From assembly GCA_029552545.1 (NCBI GenBank), contig JAKPDO010000025.1, positions 1-43,609 of the forward strand: DNA of 43,609 bases. Direction: 5' to 3'. A model generated the notes under the pieces. That model searched no databases. It was not told where the DNA came from and saw only the letters and a list, made by a program, of their open reading frames with translations. The position numbers were made by a program, and so were the translations under genes. The DNA comes from Planctomycetota bacterium (GTDB lineage: Bacteria; Planctomycetota; Phycisphaerae; Sedimentisphaerales; Anaerohalosphaeraceae). Positions 15,873-28,894 of the stretch are shown here, piece after piece. Positions within the stretch are counted from its first letter, which is position 1. The number at the start of each line of letters is the position of its first letter.

Positions 15873-16040
15873 ATGGCAAAGGCGATTAAACGAGAATACG
15901 TTTGGCTGGAATGCAAGGAGTGCGGAGACCGCAATTATCGAACGGAAATCAACGTGCAGGGCGGGACTCCGAAACTCGAACTGATGAAATTCTGCAAGCG
16001 GGAGCGGAAGCACACGCTGCATAAGCTTCGCCGCAAATAG
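15873..16040 (+). CDS. rpmG: 50S ribosomal protein L33
   Basis: A 55-residue ribosomal protein of the large subunit, located near the E site. It has the family features ECKECGDRNYRT and FCKRERKHTLHK. The first zinc pair C14/C17 is kept but the second is broken: C41 is present while the position four residues into the motif is E44, so only three of the four zinc ligands of C+ L33 remain. The start ATG follows GAGG; the longer upstream frame would begin inside the terminator hairpin. The neighbours tRNA-Trp, secE and nusG are the classic context. Confidence 0.95.
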   Translation: MAKAIKREYVWLECKECGDRNYRTEINVQGGTPKLELMKFCKRERKHTLHKLRRK

Positions 16041-16060
16041 GCGAACGGACGATTCGAGAA

Positions 16061-16133
<73 letters not shown>

Positions 16134-16196
16134 TAGGATTTTGTCATTCGGCGAAGGCCGAAACGAGACGGATAGAAGGCCGAAAAAGGAAAGACA

Positions 16197-16583
16197 ATGA
16201 GCATCAATCGAATTTACAAGCGCGGGCAGGCGACGTATACGCGGCTGGGGACCGGCATCGGGGTTTTTGTTCTGATTCTGATCGGATGTGCGGTGCTGTA
16301 TCAGCATCTGGCGAATCAGTCGATTCTGGTTCAGACGCTGGTGCCTGCGGCGGTTTGTGTGGTTCTGAGCTGGCTGACGTTCTGGGTGATCAACAAACCG
16401 GCGGTGTCGGATTTTCTGATTGCGGCCGAAGGGGAGATTAAAAAGGTCAGCTGGTCCACCCGCCACGAAATTGCGGTCTCCACAACGGTGGTGATTACGG
16501 TGGTGATTTTGATGTCCATTGGTCTGGCGGTTGTGGATTTGTTTTTTAACTGGATATTCGGCGGCTTGATTGGATTGTTTTAA
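16197..16583 (+). CDS. secE: Preprotein translocase subunit SecE
   Basis: Small clamp subunit of the SecYEG channel in the inner membrane. The 128-residue protein has three predicted helices: about 20-40, 47-66 and 93-122. The short SecE of many bacteria has one. The conserved core is present in the amphipathic helix and third membrane helix (EGEIKKVSWSTRHEI, then TTVVITVVILMSIGL). It starts at ATG 56 nt or so after tRNA-Trp. The order secE-nusG-rplK-rplA supports the call. The extra N-terminal membrane pair resembles the E. coli arrangement. Confidence 0.94.
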   Translation: MSINRIYKRGQATYTRLGTGIGVFVLILIGCAVLYQHLANQSILVQTLVPAAVCVVLSWLTFWVINKPAVSDFLIAAEGEIKKVSWSTRHEIAVSTTVVITVVILMSIGLAVVDLFFNWIFGGLIGLF

Positions 16584-16609
16584 CCGGGCAAGCCGGAAAG
16601 GGTCCATGG

Positions 16610-17149
16610 ATGCAGTGGTTTGTATTGCGAGTTGCTTCGAATAAAGAAGAACAGGTCCGCGAGGCACTGGAGCGGAAGCTGAAGATAGAAGGGGTCCGCT
16701 CTGTGGGCCGGATTCTGGTTCCGACCGAGCAGATTAAGCGAATCCGGGGCGGCAAGCAGCGTGTGCATAAACGCAAGCTGTATCCGGGATATGTGTTTAT
16801 GGAGCTGGAACCGAAGGAAGACGGGCGGATTCCGGATGATGTGTGGTATGTGATTAAAGAAACGATGGGCGTGGGGGATTTTATCGGGACGGAAGGCGTT
16901 CCGACGCCGATGCGGGACACGGATGTGGCCAAGATGCTCAAGGAAGCGGACAAGCCCGAAGATGTTCCGAATATCAAGGTGGAGTTTTCCAAAGGGGATG
17001 TGGTGGAGATTCGGGAAGGAGCGTTTGAGAACTTTGAAGGAACGGTGGATTCGATTGATACCGAGCGGGGGATTGTGCGGGTGATTGTGACGATATTCGG
17101 CCGCAGCACCCCGCTGGATATTGAATACTGGCAGATTGAAAAGGTCTGA
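16610..17149 (+). CDS. nusG: Transcription elongation/antitermination factor NusG
   Basis: Binds the RNA polymerase clamp, suppresses pausing and links transcription to ribosomes or Rho. The 179-residue protein has the NGN domain (about 1-112, starting QWFVLRVASNKEE, with YPGYVFMEL at 58-66) and a C-terminal KOW domain (FSKGDVVEIREGAFENFEG, 126-144). There is no inserted domain. The spacing (26 nt from secE) and order indicate cotranscription with secE and the ribosomal genes. ATG 16610 is in frame with the NGN start; an ATG 4 nt upstream is in another frame. Confidence 0.97.
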   Translation: MQWFVLRVASNKEEQVREALERKLKIEGVRSVGRILVPTEQIKRIRGGKQRVHKRKLYPGYVFMELEPKEDGRIPDDVWYVIKETMGVGDFIGTEGVPTPMRDTDVAKMLKEADKPEDVPNIKVEFSKGDVVEIREGAFENFEGTVDSIDTERGIVRVIVTIFGRSTPLDIEYWQIEKV

Positions 17150-17227
17150 ACGAAGCAAAGAGAGTGTTTCCCCTCAAGGCAGGACAGCGGGGGGACAACC
17201 GGAAAGTGAGAAGAACAGGAAGCATTT

Positions 17228-17653
17228 ATGGCAAAAGAAGTAAAAACGGTCATTAAGCTGCAGGCGCCGGGCGGACAGGCCACACCGGCACCGCCAATCG
17301 GTCCGGCCCTCGGTCAGCATGGCGTGAATATCGGTCAGTTTGTCTCTCAGTTTAACGAGCGGACACGGGAGTTTAACGGGACAATCGTTCCGGTGGAGAT
17401 AACAGTTTATACGGACCGGAGTTTTGAGTTTATCATCAAGAGTCCGCCGGCGGCTGTGCTTCTCAAACAGGAGGCCGGACTGGCCAAGGGCAGCGGAGTT
17501 CCGAACAAGGAAAAGGTCGGCAAGGTCACGCGGGCTCAGATTCGCAAGATTGCCCAGACCAAGATGAAGGACCTGAATGCCTACTCGCTGGAGAAGGCCG
17601 AGAAGATTATTGAAGGAACGGCCCGCAGTATGGGTGTGGAAGTGGTGGACTGA
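17228..17653 (+). CDS. rplK: 50S ribosomal protein L11
   Basis: Forms the GTPase-associated centre with 23S rRNA helices 43/44 and is needed for stringent-response sensing and factor function. Its 141 residues match the family length. The Pro-rich N-terminal motif [19 protein letters not shown], where thiostrepton resistance mutations occur in other bacteria, is intact. The C-terminal RNA-binding domain ends [12 protein letters not shown]. It begins 78 nt after nusG, in the conserved order nusG-rplK-rplA. Confidence 0.97.
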   Translation: MAKEVKTVIKLQAPGGQATPAPPIGPALGQHGVNIGQFVSQFNERTREFNGTIVPVEITVYTDRSFEFIIKSPPAAVLLKQEAGLAKGSGVPNKEKVGKVTRAQIRKIAQTKMKDLNAYSLEKAEKIIEGTARSMGVEVVD

Positions 17654-17751
17654 GCGGGAGCATCGGGGTTTGTCCCGAAACGTACGGAATGACGGAAAAG
17701 CGGACCACGGCTTGACAGTGGGAGCGAACCTTATTTTTCGCGAGGAAAGCT

Positions 17752-18432
17752 ATGAGAAAACGAAGCAAACGGTATCAGAACGAAGCCAAGAAAGCGGTTC
17801 AGACACCGCTGCCGCTGGCGGAGGCGGTCAAGAAGCTCAAGAGTTTCGCCTCAACCAAGTTTGACCAGTCGGTCGAAATTGCAATGCACCTGGGGATTGA
17901 TACGAAGCAGGCCGAGCAGGCGGTGCGCGGGGCGGTGAGTCTTCCGCACGGCATCGGCAAGGCCCGCCGGGTGATTGCGTTCTGTGAAGAGTCGGATGCA
18001 GCGGCGGCTAAGGCGGCCGGTGCTGTGGAGGCCGGAGCGGACGAGCTGATCGCCAAGGTGATGGACGGCTGGACGGATTTTGATGTGGCGATTGCCTCGC
18101 CGAAGGTGATGGGCAAGGTCGGCAAGCTCGGCCGTGTGCTGGGCCCGCAGGGCAAGATGCCGTCGCCGAAGAACGGAACGGTTACGCCGGATGTGGTGCA
18201 GGCCGTGAAGGAGTTTACGGCGGGCAAGGTGGAGTTTCGCAACGATGCGGGCGGGAATGTCCATGCCGTCGTCGGGAAGCTCAGCTTTGATGAAGCGAAA
18301 CTGGCCGAGAACATCGATGCGTTTATCAACCATATCAAGCGGCTTCGTCCGACCTCGATGAAGGGCACTTATATCAAGAAAGTCTGCCTGAGCGCCACGA
18401 TGAGTCCGAGTGTGCAGCTGGCAGTTGAGTAA
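17752..18432 (+). CDS. rplA: 50S ribosomal protein L1
   Basis: L1-stalk protein that assists release of E-site tRNA and in many bacteria represses its own operon by binding mRNA. The 226-residue protein has the N-terminal DQSVEIAMHLGID segment, the central GRVLGPQGKMPSPKNGTV motif, and the C-terminal rRNA contact SMKGTYIKKVCLS. The start ATG follows GAGGAAAG. The 98-nt gap from rplK may hold a control site, but I could not identify an L1-binding mimic by eye. Confidence 0.97.
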   Translation: MRKRSKRYQNEAKKAVQTPLPLAEAVKKLKSFASTKFDQSVEIAMHLGIDTKQAEQAVRGAVSLPHGIGKARRVIAFCEESDAAAAKAAGAVEAGADELIAKVMDGWTDFDVAIASPKVMGKVGKLGRVLGPQGKMPSPKNGTVTPDVVQAVKEFTAGKVEFRNDAGGNVHAVVGKLSFDEAKLAENIDAFINHIKRLRPTSMKGTYIKKVCLSATMSPSVQLAVE

Positions 18433-18480
18433 AAGGGAATCCATCCGGCGCAAGGGCCGGTTTGATGCTGAGGAGCGATT

Positions 18481-19008
18481 ATGACCTACTATGTAAAGGG
18501 TTTGATTCAGAAAGAATATGAACGGCGATTGTCGGAGGCGCCGGATTTTGTGGTGCTTCAGACTATCGGACTGAACGGGATTGACAACAACCGCCTTCGG
18601 GGAGCGCTGCTGGAGAAGGGCATCCATCTGATGGTGGTGAAAAATTCGCTGATGCGGCGGGCGCTGGAGTCGCTGGGCCGTGCGGCCGGTGCGCAGCTGT
18701 TTCAGGAAGGGCCGTGCACGCTGGCTTGGGGCGGCGACAGCGTTGTGGATGTAGCCAAGGAGCTTGTGGAGTGGACCAAGAAGCTGGAGGTCCTGAAGTT
18801 TAAGGGCGCCTTTGTGGACGGCCGTGTGCTGGATGCTTCGGGCGTTTCGGAACTGGCCAAGATGCCCAATCGTCGGGAGCTTCAGGGCCGAGTGGTTCAG
18901 ATGGTTCTTGGACCGGCGGGCCGGACGGTTGGGGCTGTGCTGTCGCCCGGCGGCGTGATTGCCGGCTGCATCAAGAGTCTGATCGAGAAAAAGGAAAAAG
19001 CGGCGTAA
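18481..19008 (+). CDS. rplJ: 50S ribosomal protein L10
   Basis: Base of the L7/L12 stalk; its C-terminal helix anchors L12 dimers. The 175-residue protein has the rRNA-binding N-terminal domain (KNSLMRRALE at about 57-66) and ends in the Lys-rich helix KSLIEKKEKAA. GAGGAGCG-like sequence precedes the ATG. Only 48 nt separate it from rplA, so an L10 autoregulatory leader of the E. coli type would have to be very short or lie within rplA. Confidence 0.95.
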   Translation: MTYYVKGLIQKEYERRLSEAPDFVVLQTIGLNGIDNNRLRGALLEKGIHLMVVKNSLMRRALESLGRAAGAQLFQEGPCTLAWGGDSVVDVAKELVEWTKKLEVLKFKGAFVDGRVLDASGVSELAKMPNRRELQGRVVQMVLGPAGRTVGAVLSPGGVIAGCIKSLIEKKEKAA

Positions 19009-19131
19009 GAGCCGTTTCTGAACGAGTGAAATCAATGACGGTTTGGCCGGCCGGTTGTCCCGCCGAGCGGGTTAAAAGGAACGGCGTAGTTCCGCTACCG
19101 GAGGCCGTTGGAAATACAGGAGTTTGAAGCG

Positions 19132-19539
19132 ATGTCAGAGAGAACATTCAGCCAGGAAATCAAGGAACTGGGGGATAAGATTGTCGGCCTGACGCTTTTG
19201 CAGGCGAAGGAATTGGCGGATTATCTGAAAGAGGTTCACGGAATCGAGCCCGCCGCCGGCGGTGCAGTGATGGTGGCCGGCCCTGCAGCAGCAGGCGGCG
19301 GAGCGGCGGCGGCCGCCCCGGCGGAAAAGACCAGCTTTACTGTAATCTTAAAGTCGTTCGGCGACCAGAAGATTCAGGTCATCAAGGAAGTGCGTGCCCT
19401 GACGGGTCTGGGCCTGAAGGAAGCCAAGGATTTGGTGGACGGTGTGCCGAAGCCGGTGAAGGAAAATGTGAGCAAGGAAGAAGCCGAAGCGGCCCGCAAG
19501 CAGCTGGAAGCGGCCGGTGCGGTTGTAGAAATTCAGTAA
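19132..19539 (+). CDS. rplL: 50S ribosomal protein L7/L12
   Basis: Mobile stalk protein that recruits translation GTPases. The 135-residue protein has an N-terminal dimer domain, a flexible Ala/Gly/Pro hinge (about 45-65) and the C-terminal factor-binding domain ([20 protein letters not shown], then [20 protein letters not shown]). The ATG at 19132 is chosen because AGGAG lies 9 nt upstream; the in-frame TTG at 19108 would place that site inside the gene. It follows rplJ in the standard order, with a 123-nt gap. Confidence 0.96.
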   Translation: MSERTFSQEIKELGDKIVGLTLLQAKELADYLKEVHGIEPAAGGAVMVAGPAAAGGGAAAAAPAEKTSFTVILKSFGDQKIQVIKEVRALTGLGLKEAKDLVDGVPKPVKENVSKEEAEAARKQLEAAGAVVEIQ

Positions 19540-19603
19540 GGAAGTTTGCCGACGTGTCGGCGGAAACGTTTTCGACGATTCATCGAGAACAGACGATTGC
19601 AGA

Positions 19604-19644
19604 CAGGTTCGACGAATCCGGCGGGGGCCGGAGGGTCGAACCTG
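19604..19644 (+). promoter_or_regulatory. Nested hairpin in the rplL-rpoB spacer
   Basis: A perfect 10-bp stem CAGGTTCGAC (19604-19613) and GTCGAACCTG (19635-19644) encloses an inner CCGGC/GCCGG hairpin. Another hairpin, GGAGC/GCTCC, follows just downstream. There is no T-run, so this is not a simple terminator. In E. coli the same spacer carries an attenuator and an RNase III site; a similar role here is an inference. Confidence 0.6.
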
Positions 19645-19762
19645 CTGCTGGTTTATTGCGCACGGAGCGGAGAATGCTCCGAATGAACTGAAGGCGGTGT
19701 TTGGTTTGGGAAAACCGACAGCCCAAGGCGGGTTCAGAAGATCCTAAGGGAGATAAGGTCGA

Positions 19763-23518
<3,756 letters not shown>

Positions 23519-23582
23519 GCGGGGAACTTTTTTCGGTGCGAAAACAAACGAAAACAGGATATAAAACGGAGCGGGTCCTATT

Positions 23583-26500
23583 ATGGCAGAGACGATTTAC
23601 GATCGAATCAATGATTACGGTTCGGTGAAGATTTCGCTGGCCAGTCCGAATGACATTCGGAGCTGGTCGTTCGGAGAGGTCCGCAAGCCCGAGACCATCA
23701 ATTACCGAACCTATCGGCCGGAAAAGGACGGCTTGTTCTGTGAGCGGATTTTCGGTCCGGAGCGGGACTGGGAATGCGCCTGCGGGAAATACAAGGGGAC
23801 GAAGTTTAAGGGGATTATCTGCGACCGGTGCGGGGTGAAGGTAACGCACAGCCGGGTGCGGCGCAAGCGGATGGGGCATATCAACCTGGCAGCGCCGGTG
23901 GTTCATATCTGGTTTTTCAAGGCGATGCCGAGCCGGCTGAGCACGCTGCTGGGGATGAAGACGACGGACATCGAAAAGATTGTGTATTTTCAGGACTACG
24001 TCGTCACCGACCCCGGGCAGAGTCCGCTGAAGGCCAAGCAGCTGCTGACGGAGGATGAATATTGGGACGCCCTCAGCAAATACGGCAACTGTTTTAAGGC
24101 CTCGATGGGGGCGGAGGCGATTAAGGAACTGCTCAGCAAGCTGGATTTGGCGGCGTTGAGTGAAGAACTGCGGGCGGCGATCAATGAGACGACCAGCAAG
24201 CAGAAGATTAAAGACCTGACCAAGCGTCTGAAGCTGGTGAATGCGATTCGGGCCAGCGAAAACAAGCCGGAGTGGATGGTGCTGGAGGTGATTCCGGTGA
24301 TTCCGCCGGATTTGCGTCCTCTGGTGATGCTCGAGAGCGGCAATTTTGCGACCAGCGACCTGAATGATTTGTATCGGCGGATTATCAACCGCAACAACCG
24401 TCTGAAGAAGCTGATTGACCTGAATGCGCCGGAAGTGATTATCCGCAACGAAAAGCGGATGCTTCAGCAGGCGGTGGATTCGCTGCTGGACAACGGGCGG
24501 TGCCGCCGGCCGGTGCTGGGCAGCAACAACCGTCCGCTCAAGAGCCTGACGGATATGATCAAGGGCAAGCAGGGACGCTTCCGCGAGAACCTGCTGGGCA
24601 AGCGGGTGGACTATTCGGCCCGGTCGGTGATTGTGGTCGGTCCGCACCTGAAGCTGTATCAGTGCGGTCTGCCCAAGAAGATTGCGCTGGAACTGTATCA
24701 GCCGTTTATCATCCGCAAACTCAAGGAGCGGGGTCTGGCCGATACCATCAAAAGCGCCAAGCGGATGCTCGAGCGGCGGGATGAGCAGGTGTGGGATATT
24801 CTGGAGGAAGTGATTCATCAGCATCCGGTTCTGCTGAACCGGGCCCCGACGCTGCACCGGATGGGCATTCAGGCCTTTGAACCGGTGCTGGTAGAAGGAA
24901 ACGCGATTATGCTTCACCCGCTGGTCTGCGGCGGCTTTAATGCGGACTTTGACGGTGACCAGATGGCGGTGCATCTGCCGCTGAGTATTGAAGCGCAGGT
25001 GGAAGCGCATACGCTGATTATGTCTACAAACAACATTTTCTCGCCCGCCAACGGTTCGCCGATGCTCAACGCTTCGCAGGATATCGTGCTGGGCAACTTC
25101 TACATCACCTATATGGCGGACAAGCAGAAGGGCGAGGGGATGTGCTTCCGCGACCCGATGGAGGCGATTACGGCTCTGAATCTGGGCGTTGTAAGTCCGC
25201 ACGCGCGGGTCAAGGTTCGTCTGCCGGAGGGCAAAGAGGTGCTGGGCGAGCGGGGCCGGGAAAAAGGGCCGGTGATTGAGACGACGCCCGGGCGGTGTCT
25301 GTTTAATGACATCCTGCCGCCGGAACTGCCGTTCTACAACATTGTGATGGACAAGAAACGGCTGGGCCAGGTGATTGAAGATGCCTATAAAAAGGCCGGC
25401 TGCCGGGCGACGATTAACCTGCTGGATGACATCAAGGAATTGGGCTTCAAGCAGGCGACCCTGTCAGGGATGAGTTTCGGCCTGATGGACCTGCGGATTC
25501 CGCCGGAGAAGCAGGCGATTATCGAAGCGACCCAGAAAAAGGTGGACCGCATTATGAAGAACTTCAATGCGGGCGTTCTGACGGAAGGGGAGCGTTACAA
25601 CCAGATTATTGACGCCTGGACTCATGCCCGCGTGCAGGTGACCAATGCGATGATGCGGGCGATGCAGAACGACGTACGCGACGGCAAGCCCTATCTGAAC
25701 CCGATTTGGGCGATGCGTCACTCGGGCGCCCGCGGCAGCATCGGCCAGATTCAGCAGCTGGCCGGTATGCGTGCTCTGATGGCCAAGCCCAGCGGCGAAA
25801 TTATTGAAACGCCGATTAAGTCGAACTTCCGCGAAGGTCTGAACGTGCTGGAATACTTCAGCTCGACGCACGGGGCCCGCAAGGGTCTGGCGGATACAGC
25901 TCTGAAGACGGCCGACTCGGGCTATCTGACGCGAAAGCTGGCGGATGTGGCCCAGAATGTGATTATCCGGGAACACGACTGCGGCACGCTGCAGGGGATT
26001 ACAAAATCGACGGTGTACAAAGGGGAAACGGTGGATGTGCCGCTCAAGCAGCTGATTATCGGCCGCACGGCCCGCGACAACATCCGCAACCCGATTACGG
26101 ACGAGATGATTGTTCGTGAGAATGAGGTGATTACACCGGAAGCGGCGGAGAAGATTGAGCAGCTGGGTCTGGAGGCGATTCGCGTCCGGAGCCCGCTGAC
26201 CTGCGAAAGTCCGCTGGGGGTGTGTGCCAAGTGCTACGGCTGGGATTTGAGCACCGGTCAGCTGGCGGAGGAAGGGCTGGCGGTGGGCATTATCGCCGCC
26301 CAGTCGATCGGGGAGCCGGGAACCCAGCTGACGATGAGAACCTTCCACACCGGCGGGATTGCGGCGGTGTCTCTGATTGAAACGGACCAGAAAGCCCCGC
26401 GTGACGGCATTGTCAAATATCTGGACCTGAATGCGGTGGAGACGGAAGTCGAAGGGCAAAAGGTGCTGATTGCCCTGAAGCGCAGCGGCGAAATGCTGCT

Positions 26501-27851
26501 GGTAGATGAAAAAGACCGCGAATTGGAGCGGTTTAAGGTGCCGTACGGCGGGACGATTCTGGTGCAGGAAGGCCAGCGGGTCAAGAAGGGCGAGCGTTTG
26601 TTTGCCTGGGACCCGCACCGTGTGCCGATTCTGGCCGAGGTGGCCGGCATGGTTCGACTGGTGGATGTCATCGAAGGCGAGACGATGCGTCTGGAAGAAG
26701 AGCGCAAGGGCCAGCGCGGCAAGCCGGTGATTATTGAACACAAAGGCGACAAGCACCCGCAGGTGATTATTGAAGATAAAGACGGCAAGATTTTGGACGT
26801 GCACTATCTGCCGGCCAAGGCCCACGTGGAGGTCGAAGAGGGACAGGAAGTCAAGGCAGGGGCTCTGCTGGCTCGTCTGCCTCGCAGTTCCAGCGGGACG
26901 CAGGATATTACCGGCGGCCTGCCTCGTGTGACGGAAATCTTTGAGGCCCGCAAGCCCAAAGAACCGGCGGCGATGGCGGAAATCAGCGGTGTGGTGGAAT
27001 TGAAGACCGACAAACGCCGCGGCAAGATGACCATTATTATCCGCAACGAAAGCGGAATGGAAAAGGAACACCATGTTCCGCGCGACCGTCATCTGAACTT
27101 CCACACGGGTGACCATGTTCAGGCGGGGGATGCCCTGACCGACGGGCCGCTGGTTCCGCATGATATCCTGCGGATTAAGGGAGAAGAAGCCCTGCAGCGG
27201 TATCTGCTTCGGGAGATTCAGAATGTGTACCGGGCGCAGAGCGTGAACATTAATGATAAACACATTGAAATCATCATTGCCCAGATGATGAACAAGGTGG
27301 AGATTGATTCGGTGGGCGACAGTCCCTTCCTGCCCGGCGAAGTGGTGGATAAGACGGAGTTCCGCCGGGTCAATGCGGAATTGAGCAAGAGTCTGCGTGT
27401 TGTGGAAAAAGGCGATACCGACCTGCAGGAAGGCCAGTTGGTATCCAAGGAAGTTTTGGAGGCGGCCAATGAAAAGGCGGCGATGCTGGGCGGAACGCCC
27501 GCCAAGGGCAAAAAGCCGCGTCCGGCTACGGCCAATACGCTGCTGCTGGGCATTACCAAGGCGTCGCTGCAGTCGGAAAGCTTCATTTCGGCGGCCAGTT
27601 TCCAGGAAACGACAAAGGTCTTGACAGAGGCGGCGCTGGCGGGTAAAGTGGACTATTTGCTGGGTTTGAAGGAAAATGTGATTTTGGGACATTTGATCCC
27701 GGCAGGGACGGCGTTCAAGCGTCATTTGGATATTCGGATCAAGCATTTGGCCGAGCCGCCTGTGCCCAAGCAGCTTGAGGAACTTCGTGAGGCCAAAGAG
27801 GCCGAAGCGGCCAAAGATCGAGCGGTCAAGGCGGCGTTGGGTCTTGAATAG
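23583..27851 (+). CDS. rpoC: DNA-directed RNA polymerase subunit beta prime
   Basis: Largest core subunit, 1422 residues. The first zinc site is visible as CACG and CDRCG near residues 62-85. The active-site magnesium triad is NADFDGDQM with D455, D457 and D459. The trigger loop is [10 protein letters not shown] with M918 and H922. The second zinc site uses [13 protein letters not shown] and AKC. The C-terminus (EEKAAMLGG to LGLE) is ordinary. Long antisense frames inside the gene are composition artefacts. It is cotranscribed with rpoB and followed 33 nt later by rpsL. Confidence 0.98.
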   Translation: MAETIYDRINDYGSVKISLASPNDIRSWSFGEVRKPETINYRTYRPEKDGLFCERIFGPERDWECACGKYKGTKFKGIICDRCGVKVTHSRVRRKRMGHINLAAPVVHIWFFKAMPSRLSTLLGMKTTDIEKIVYFQDYVVTDPGQSPLKAKQLLTEDEYWDALSKYGNCFKASMGAEAIKELLSKLDLAALSEELRAAINETTSKQKIKDLTKRLKLVNAIRASENKPEWMVLEVIPVIPPDLRPLVMLESGNFATSDLNDLYRRIINRNNRLKKLIDLNAPEVIIRNEKRMLQQAVDSLLDNGRCRRPVLGSNNRPLKSLTDMIKGKQGRFRENLLGKRVDYSARSVIVVGPHLKLYQCGLPKKIALELYQPFIIRKLKERGLADTIKSAKRMLERRDEQVWDILEEVIHQHPVLLNRAPTLHRMGIQAFEPVLVEGNAIMLHPLVCGGFNADFDGDQMAVHLPLSIEAQVEAHTLIMSTNNIFSPANGSPMLNASQDIVLGNFYITYMADKQKGEGMCFRDPMEAITALNLGVVSPHARVKVRLPEGKEVLGERGREKGPVIETTPGRCLFNDILPPELPFYNIVMDKKRLGQVIEDAYKKAGCRATINLLDDIKELGFKQATLSGMSFGLMDLRIPPEKQAIIEATQKKVDRIMKNFNAGVLTEGERYNQIIDAWTHARVQVTNAMMRAMQNDVRDGKPYLNPIWAMRHSGARGSIGQIQQLAGMRALMAKPSGEIIETPIKSNFREGLNVLEYFSSTHGARKGLADTALKTADSGYLTRKLADVAQNVIIREHDCGTLQGITKSTVYKGETVDVPLKQLIIGRTARDNIRNPITDEMIVRENEVITPEAAEKIEQLGLEAIRVRSPLTCESPLGVCAKCYGWDLSTGQLAEEGLAVGIIAAQSIGEPGTQLTMRTFHTGGIAAVSLIETDQKAPRDGIVKYLDLNAVETEVEGQKVLIALKRSGEMLLVDEKDRELERFKVPYGGTILVQEGQRVKKGERLFAWDPHRVPILAEVAGMVRLVDVIEGETMRLEEERKGQRGKPVIIEHKGDKHPQVIIEDKDGKILDVHYLPAKAHVEVEEGQEVKAGALLARLPRSSSGTQDITGGLPRVTEIFEARKPKEPAAMAEISGVVELKTDKRRGKMTIIIRNESGMEKEHHVPRDRHLNFHTGDHVQAGDALTDGPLVPHDILRIKGEEALQRYLLREIQNVYRAQSVNINDKHIEIIIAQMMNKVEIDSVGDSPFLPGEVVDKTEFRRVNAELSKSLRVVEKGDTDLQEGQLVSKEVLEAANEKAAMLGGTPAKGKKPRPATANTLLLGITKASLQSESFISAASFQETTKVLTEAALAGKVDYLLGLKENVILGHLIPAGTAFKRHLDIRIKHLAEPPVPKQLEELREAKEAEAAKDRAVKAALGLE

Positions 27852-27884
27852 GAAGTGTGAGAAAAGACTTTATTTGGAGTTAAA

Positions 27885-28250
27885 ATGCCTACAATTAACC
27901 AGTTGGTAAGAAAAGGCCGGAGCAAAAAAGGCAAAAAGAGAATTTCCGATATCAGCGGCAGTCCGCAGAAGCGAGGGGTCTGTCTGATTGTTCGAACCCA
28001 GACCCCCAAGAAGCCGAACTCGGCTTTGCGGAAGATTGCCCGTGTGCGTCTGACCAACGGCAAGGAAGTGACGGCGTATATTCCGGGGATTGACCACAAT
28101 CTACAGGAACACAGTACAGTGCTGATTCGAGGCGGGCGTGTGCGCGACCTGCCCGGTGTTCGCTATCATATCATTCGCGGCGTGCTGGATGCCGCCGGTG
28201 TGGCCGGACGCAAACAGGGACGCAGCAAGTACGGAGCCAAGAAGGCCTAA
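27885..28250 (+). CDS. rpsL: 30S ribosomal protein S12
   Basis: Decoding-centre protein. The 121-residue chain carries the conserved loop [11 protein letters not shown], with the lysine that is changed in streptomycin-resistant mutants of other bacteria, and the [10 protein letters not shown] motif. The N-terminal [11 protein letters not shown] is typical. The rpoC-rpsL-rpsG order makes the str genes part of the rpo superoperon. A small hairpin with a T-run follows before rpsG. Confidence 0.97.
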   Translation: MPTINQLVRKGRSKKGKKRISDISGSPQKRGVCLIVRTQTPKKPNSALRKIARVRLTNGKEVTAYIPGIDHNLQEHSTVLIRGGRVRDLPGVRYHIIRGVLDAAGVAGRKQGRSKYGAKKA

Positions 28251-28252
28251 GG

Positions 28253-28275
28253 AACCGGTTTTTTCAAACCGTTTT
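28253..28275 (+). terminator. Weak terminator-like hairpin between rpsL and rpsG
   Basis: CGGTTT (28256-28261) pairs with AAACCG (28266-28271) over a TTTC loop, followed by TTTT. The stem is only 6 bp and the genes on both sides belong together, so it probably causes pausing or partial attenuation rather than full stop. Confidence 0.4.
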
Positions 28276-28306
28276 GGAGCGATAAGACAAGAGCAAAGGT
28301 GAATGT

Positions 28307-28783
28307 ATGGCAACAAAAAAGTTTACAGCTTCCTACGAAATGTTAAAACCGGATCCGGTTTATCACAGCAAGACCGTCTCGAAGTTTATCAACTGCCTGA
28401 TGTGGGAAGGCAAGAAGAGCAAGGCCAGCAAGATTTTTTATGAGGCAATGAAGATAATCCAGGAGAAAATGCCGGATGTCCCGCCGCTGGAGGTGTTTGA
28501 AACGGCGGTGGAAAACGTCAAGCCGCTCTTGGAGGTTCGCAGCAAGCGAGTCGGCGGTGCCAGCTATCAGGTGCCGATGCAGGTGCGTCCTGCGCGTCAG
28601 CAGTCGCTGGCCTTTCGGTGGATTATTGCGGCGGCCCGCGGCAAGGGCGGAAAGCCGATGCATATCCGGCTGGCTTCCGAACTGATGGATGCCTATAAGA
28701 AGGAGGGAACCGCCATTACGACCCGCGAGAACGTGCATCGAATGGCCGAGGCCAACAAGGCCTTTGCTCACTTTGCCTGGTAG
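28307..28783 (+). CDS. rpsG: 30S ribosomal protein S7
   Basis: Primary 16S rRNA-binding protein of the small-subunit head, near the E site. The 158 residues show the family motifs [21 protein letters not shown] and [20 protein letters not shown], and the C-terminal [12 protein letters not shown]. The ATG follows GCAAAGGTGA. It is the last gene before the strong terminator at 28797. fusA, usually cotranscribed with it, lies beyond that terminator. Confidence 0.97.
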   Translation: MATKKFTASYEMLKPDPVYHSKTVSKFINCLMWEGKKSKASKIFYEAMKIIQEKMPDVPPLEVFETAVENVKPLLEVRSKRVGGASYQVPMQVRPARQQSLAFRWIIAAARGKGGKPMHIRLASELMDAYKKEGTAITTRENVHRMAEANKAFAHFAW

Positions 28784-28796
28784 TCGCAGGAAATAA

Positions 28797-28839
28797 ACTG
28801 CCACGGTTTTTGAACAGAAAAAACCGTGGCAGTTTTTTT
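28797..28839 (+). terminator. Strong intrinsic terminator after rpsG
   Basis: A 14-bp perfect stem, ACTGCCACGGTTTT (28797-28810) with AAAACCGTGGCAGT (28820-28833), followed by TTTTTT. This is the clearest terminator in the window; it ends the tuf-to-rpsG superoperon and separates it from fusA. Confidence 0.92.
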
Positions 28840-28858
28840 ATTCTAAAACAGGATAGAC

Positions 28859-28876
28859 TTTCGGAAATGTCCGAAA
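28859..28876 (+). promoter_or_regulatory. Inverted repeat upstream of fusA
   Basis: TTTCGGA (28859-28865) and TCCGAAA (28870-28876) form a perfect 7-bp inverted repeat with a 4-nt spacer. The 3' arm abuts the likely Shine-Dalgarno AAGGA (28876-28880), which is itself unusually far (14 nt) from the ATG. It could be an operator or a translational hairpin. Confidence 0.4.
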
Positions 28877-28894
28877 AGGAATAAGCGTCTAACG

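Noticed and set aside
17712..17740. TTGACA in the rplK-rplA spacer as an internal promoter
   Set aside because: The -35 box is perfect but no acceptable -10 box lies at 16-18 nt; only TATTTT at 14 nt.
25464..27746. 760-residue open frame antisense to rpoC, and a 602-residue one at 23394-25202
   Set aside because: Both lie opposite a complete rpoC; composition (His/Arg/Gln-rich) and lack of any motif mark them as shadows.
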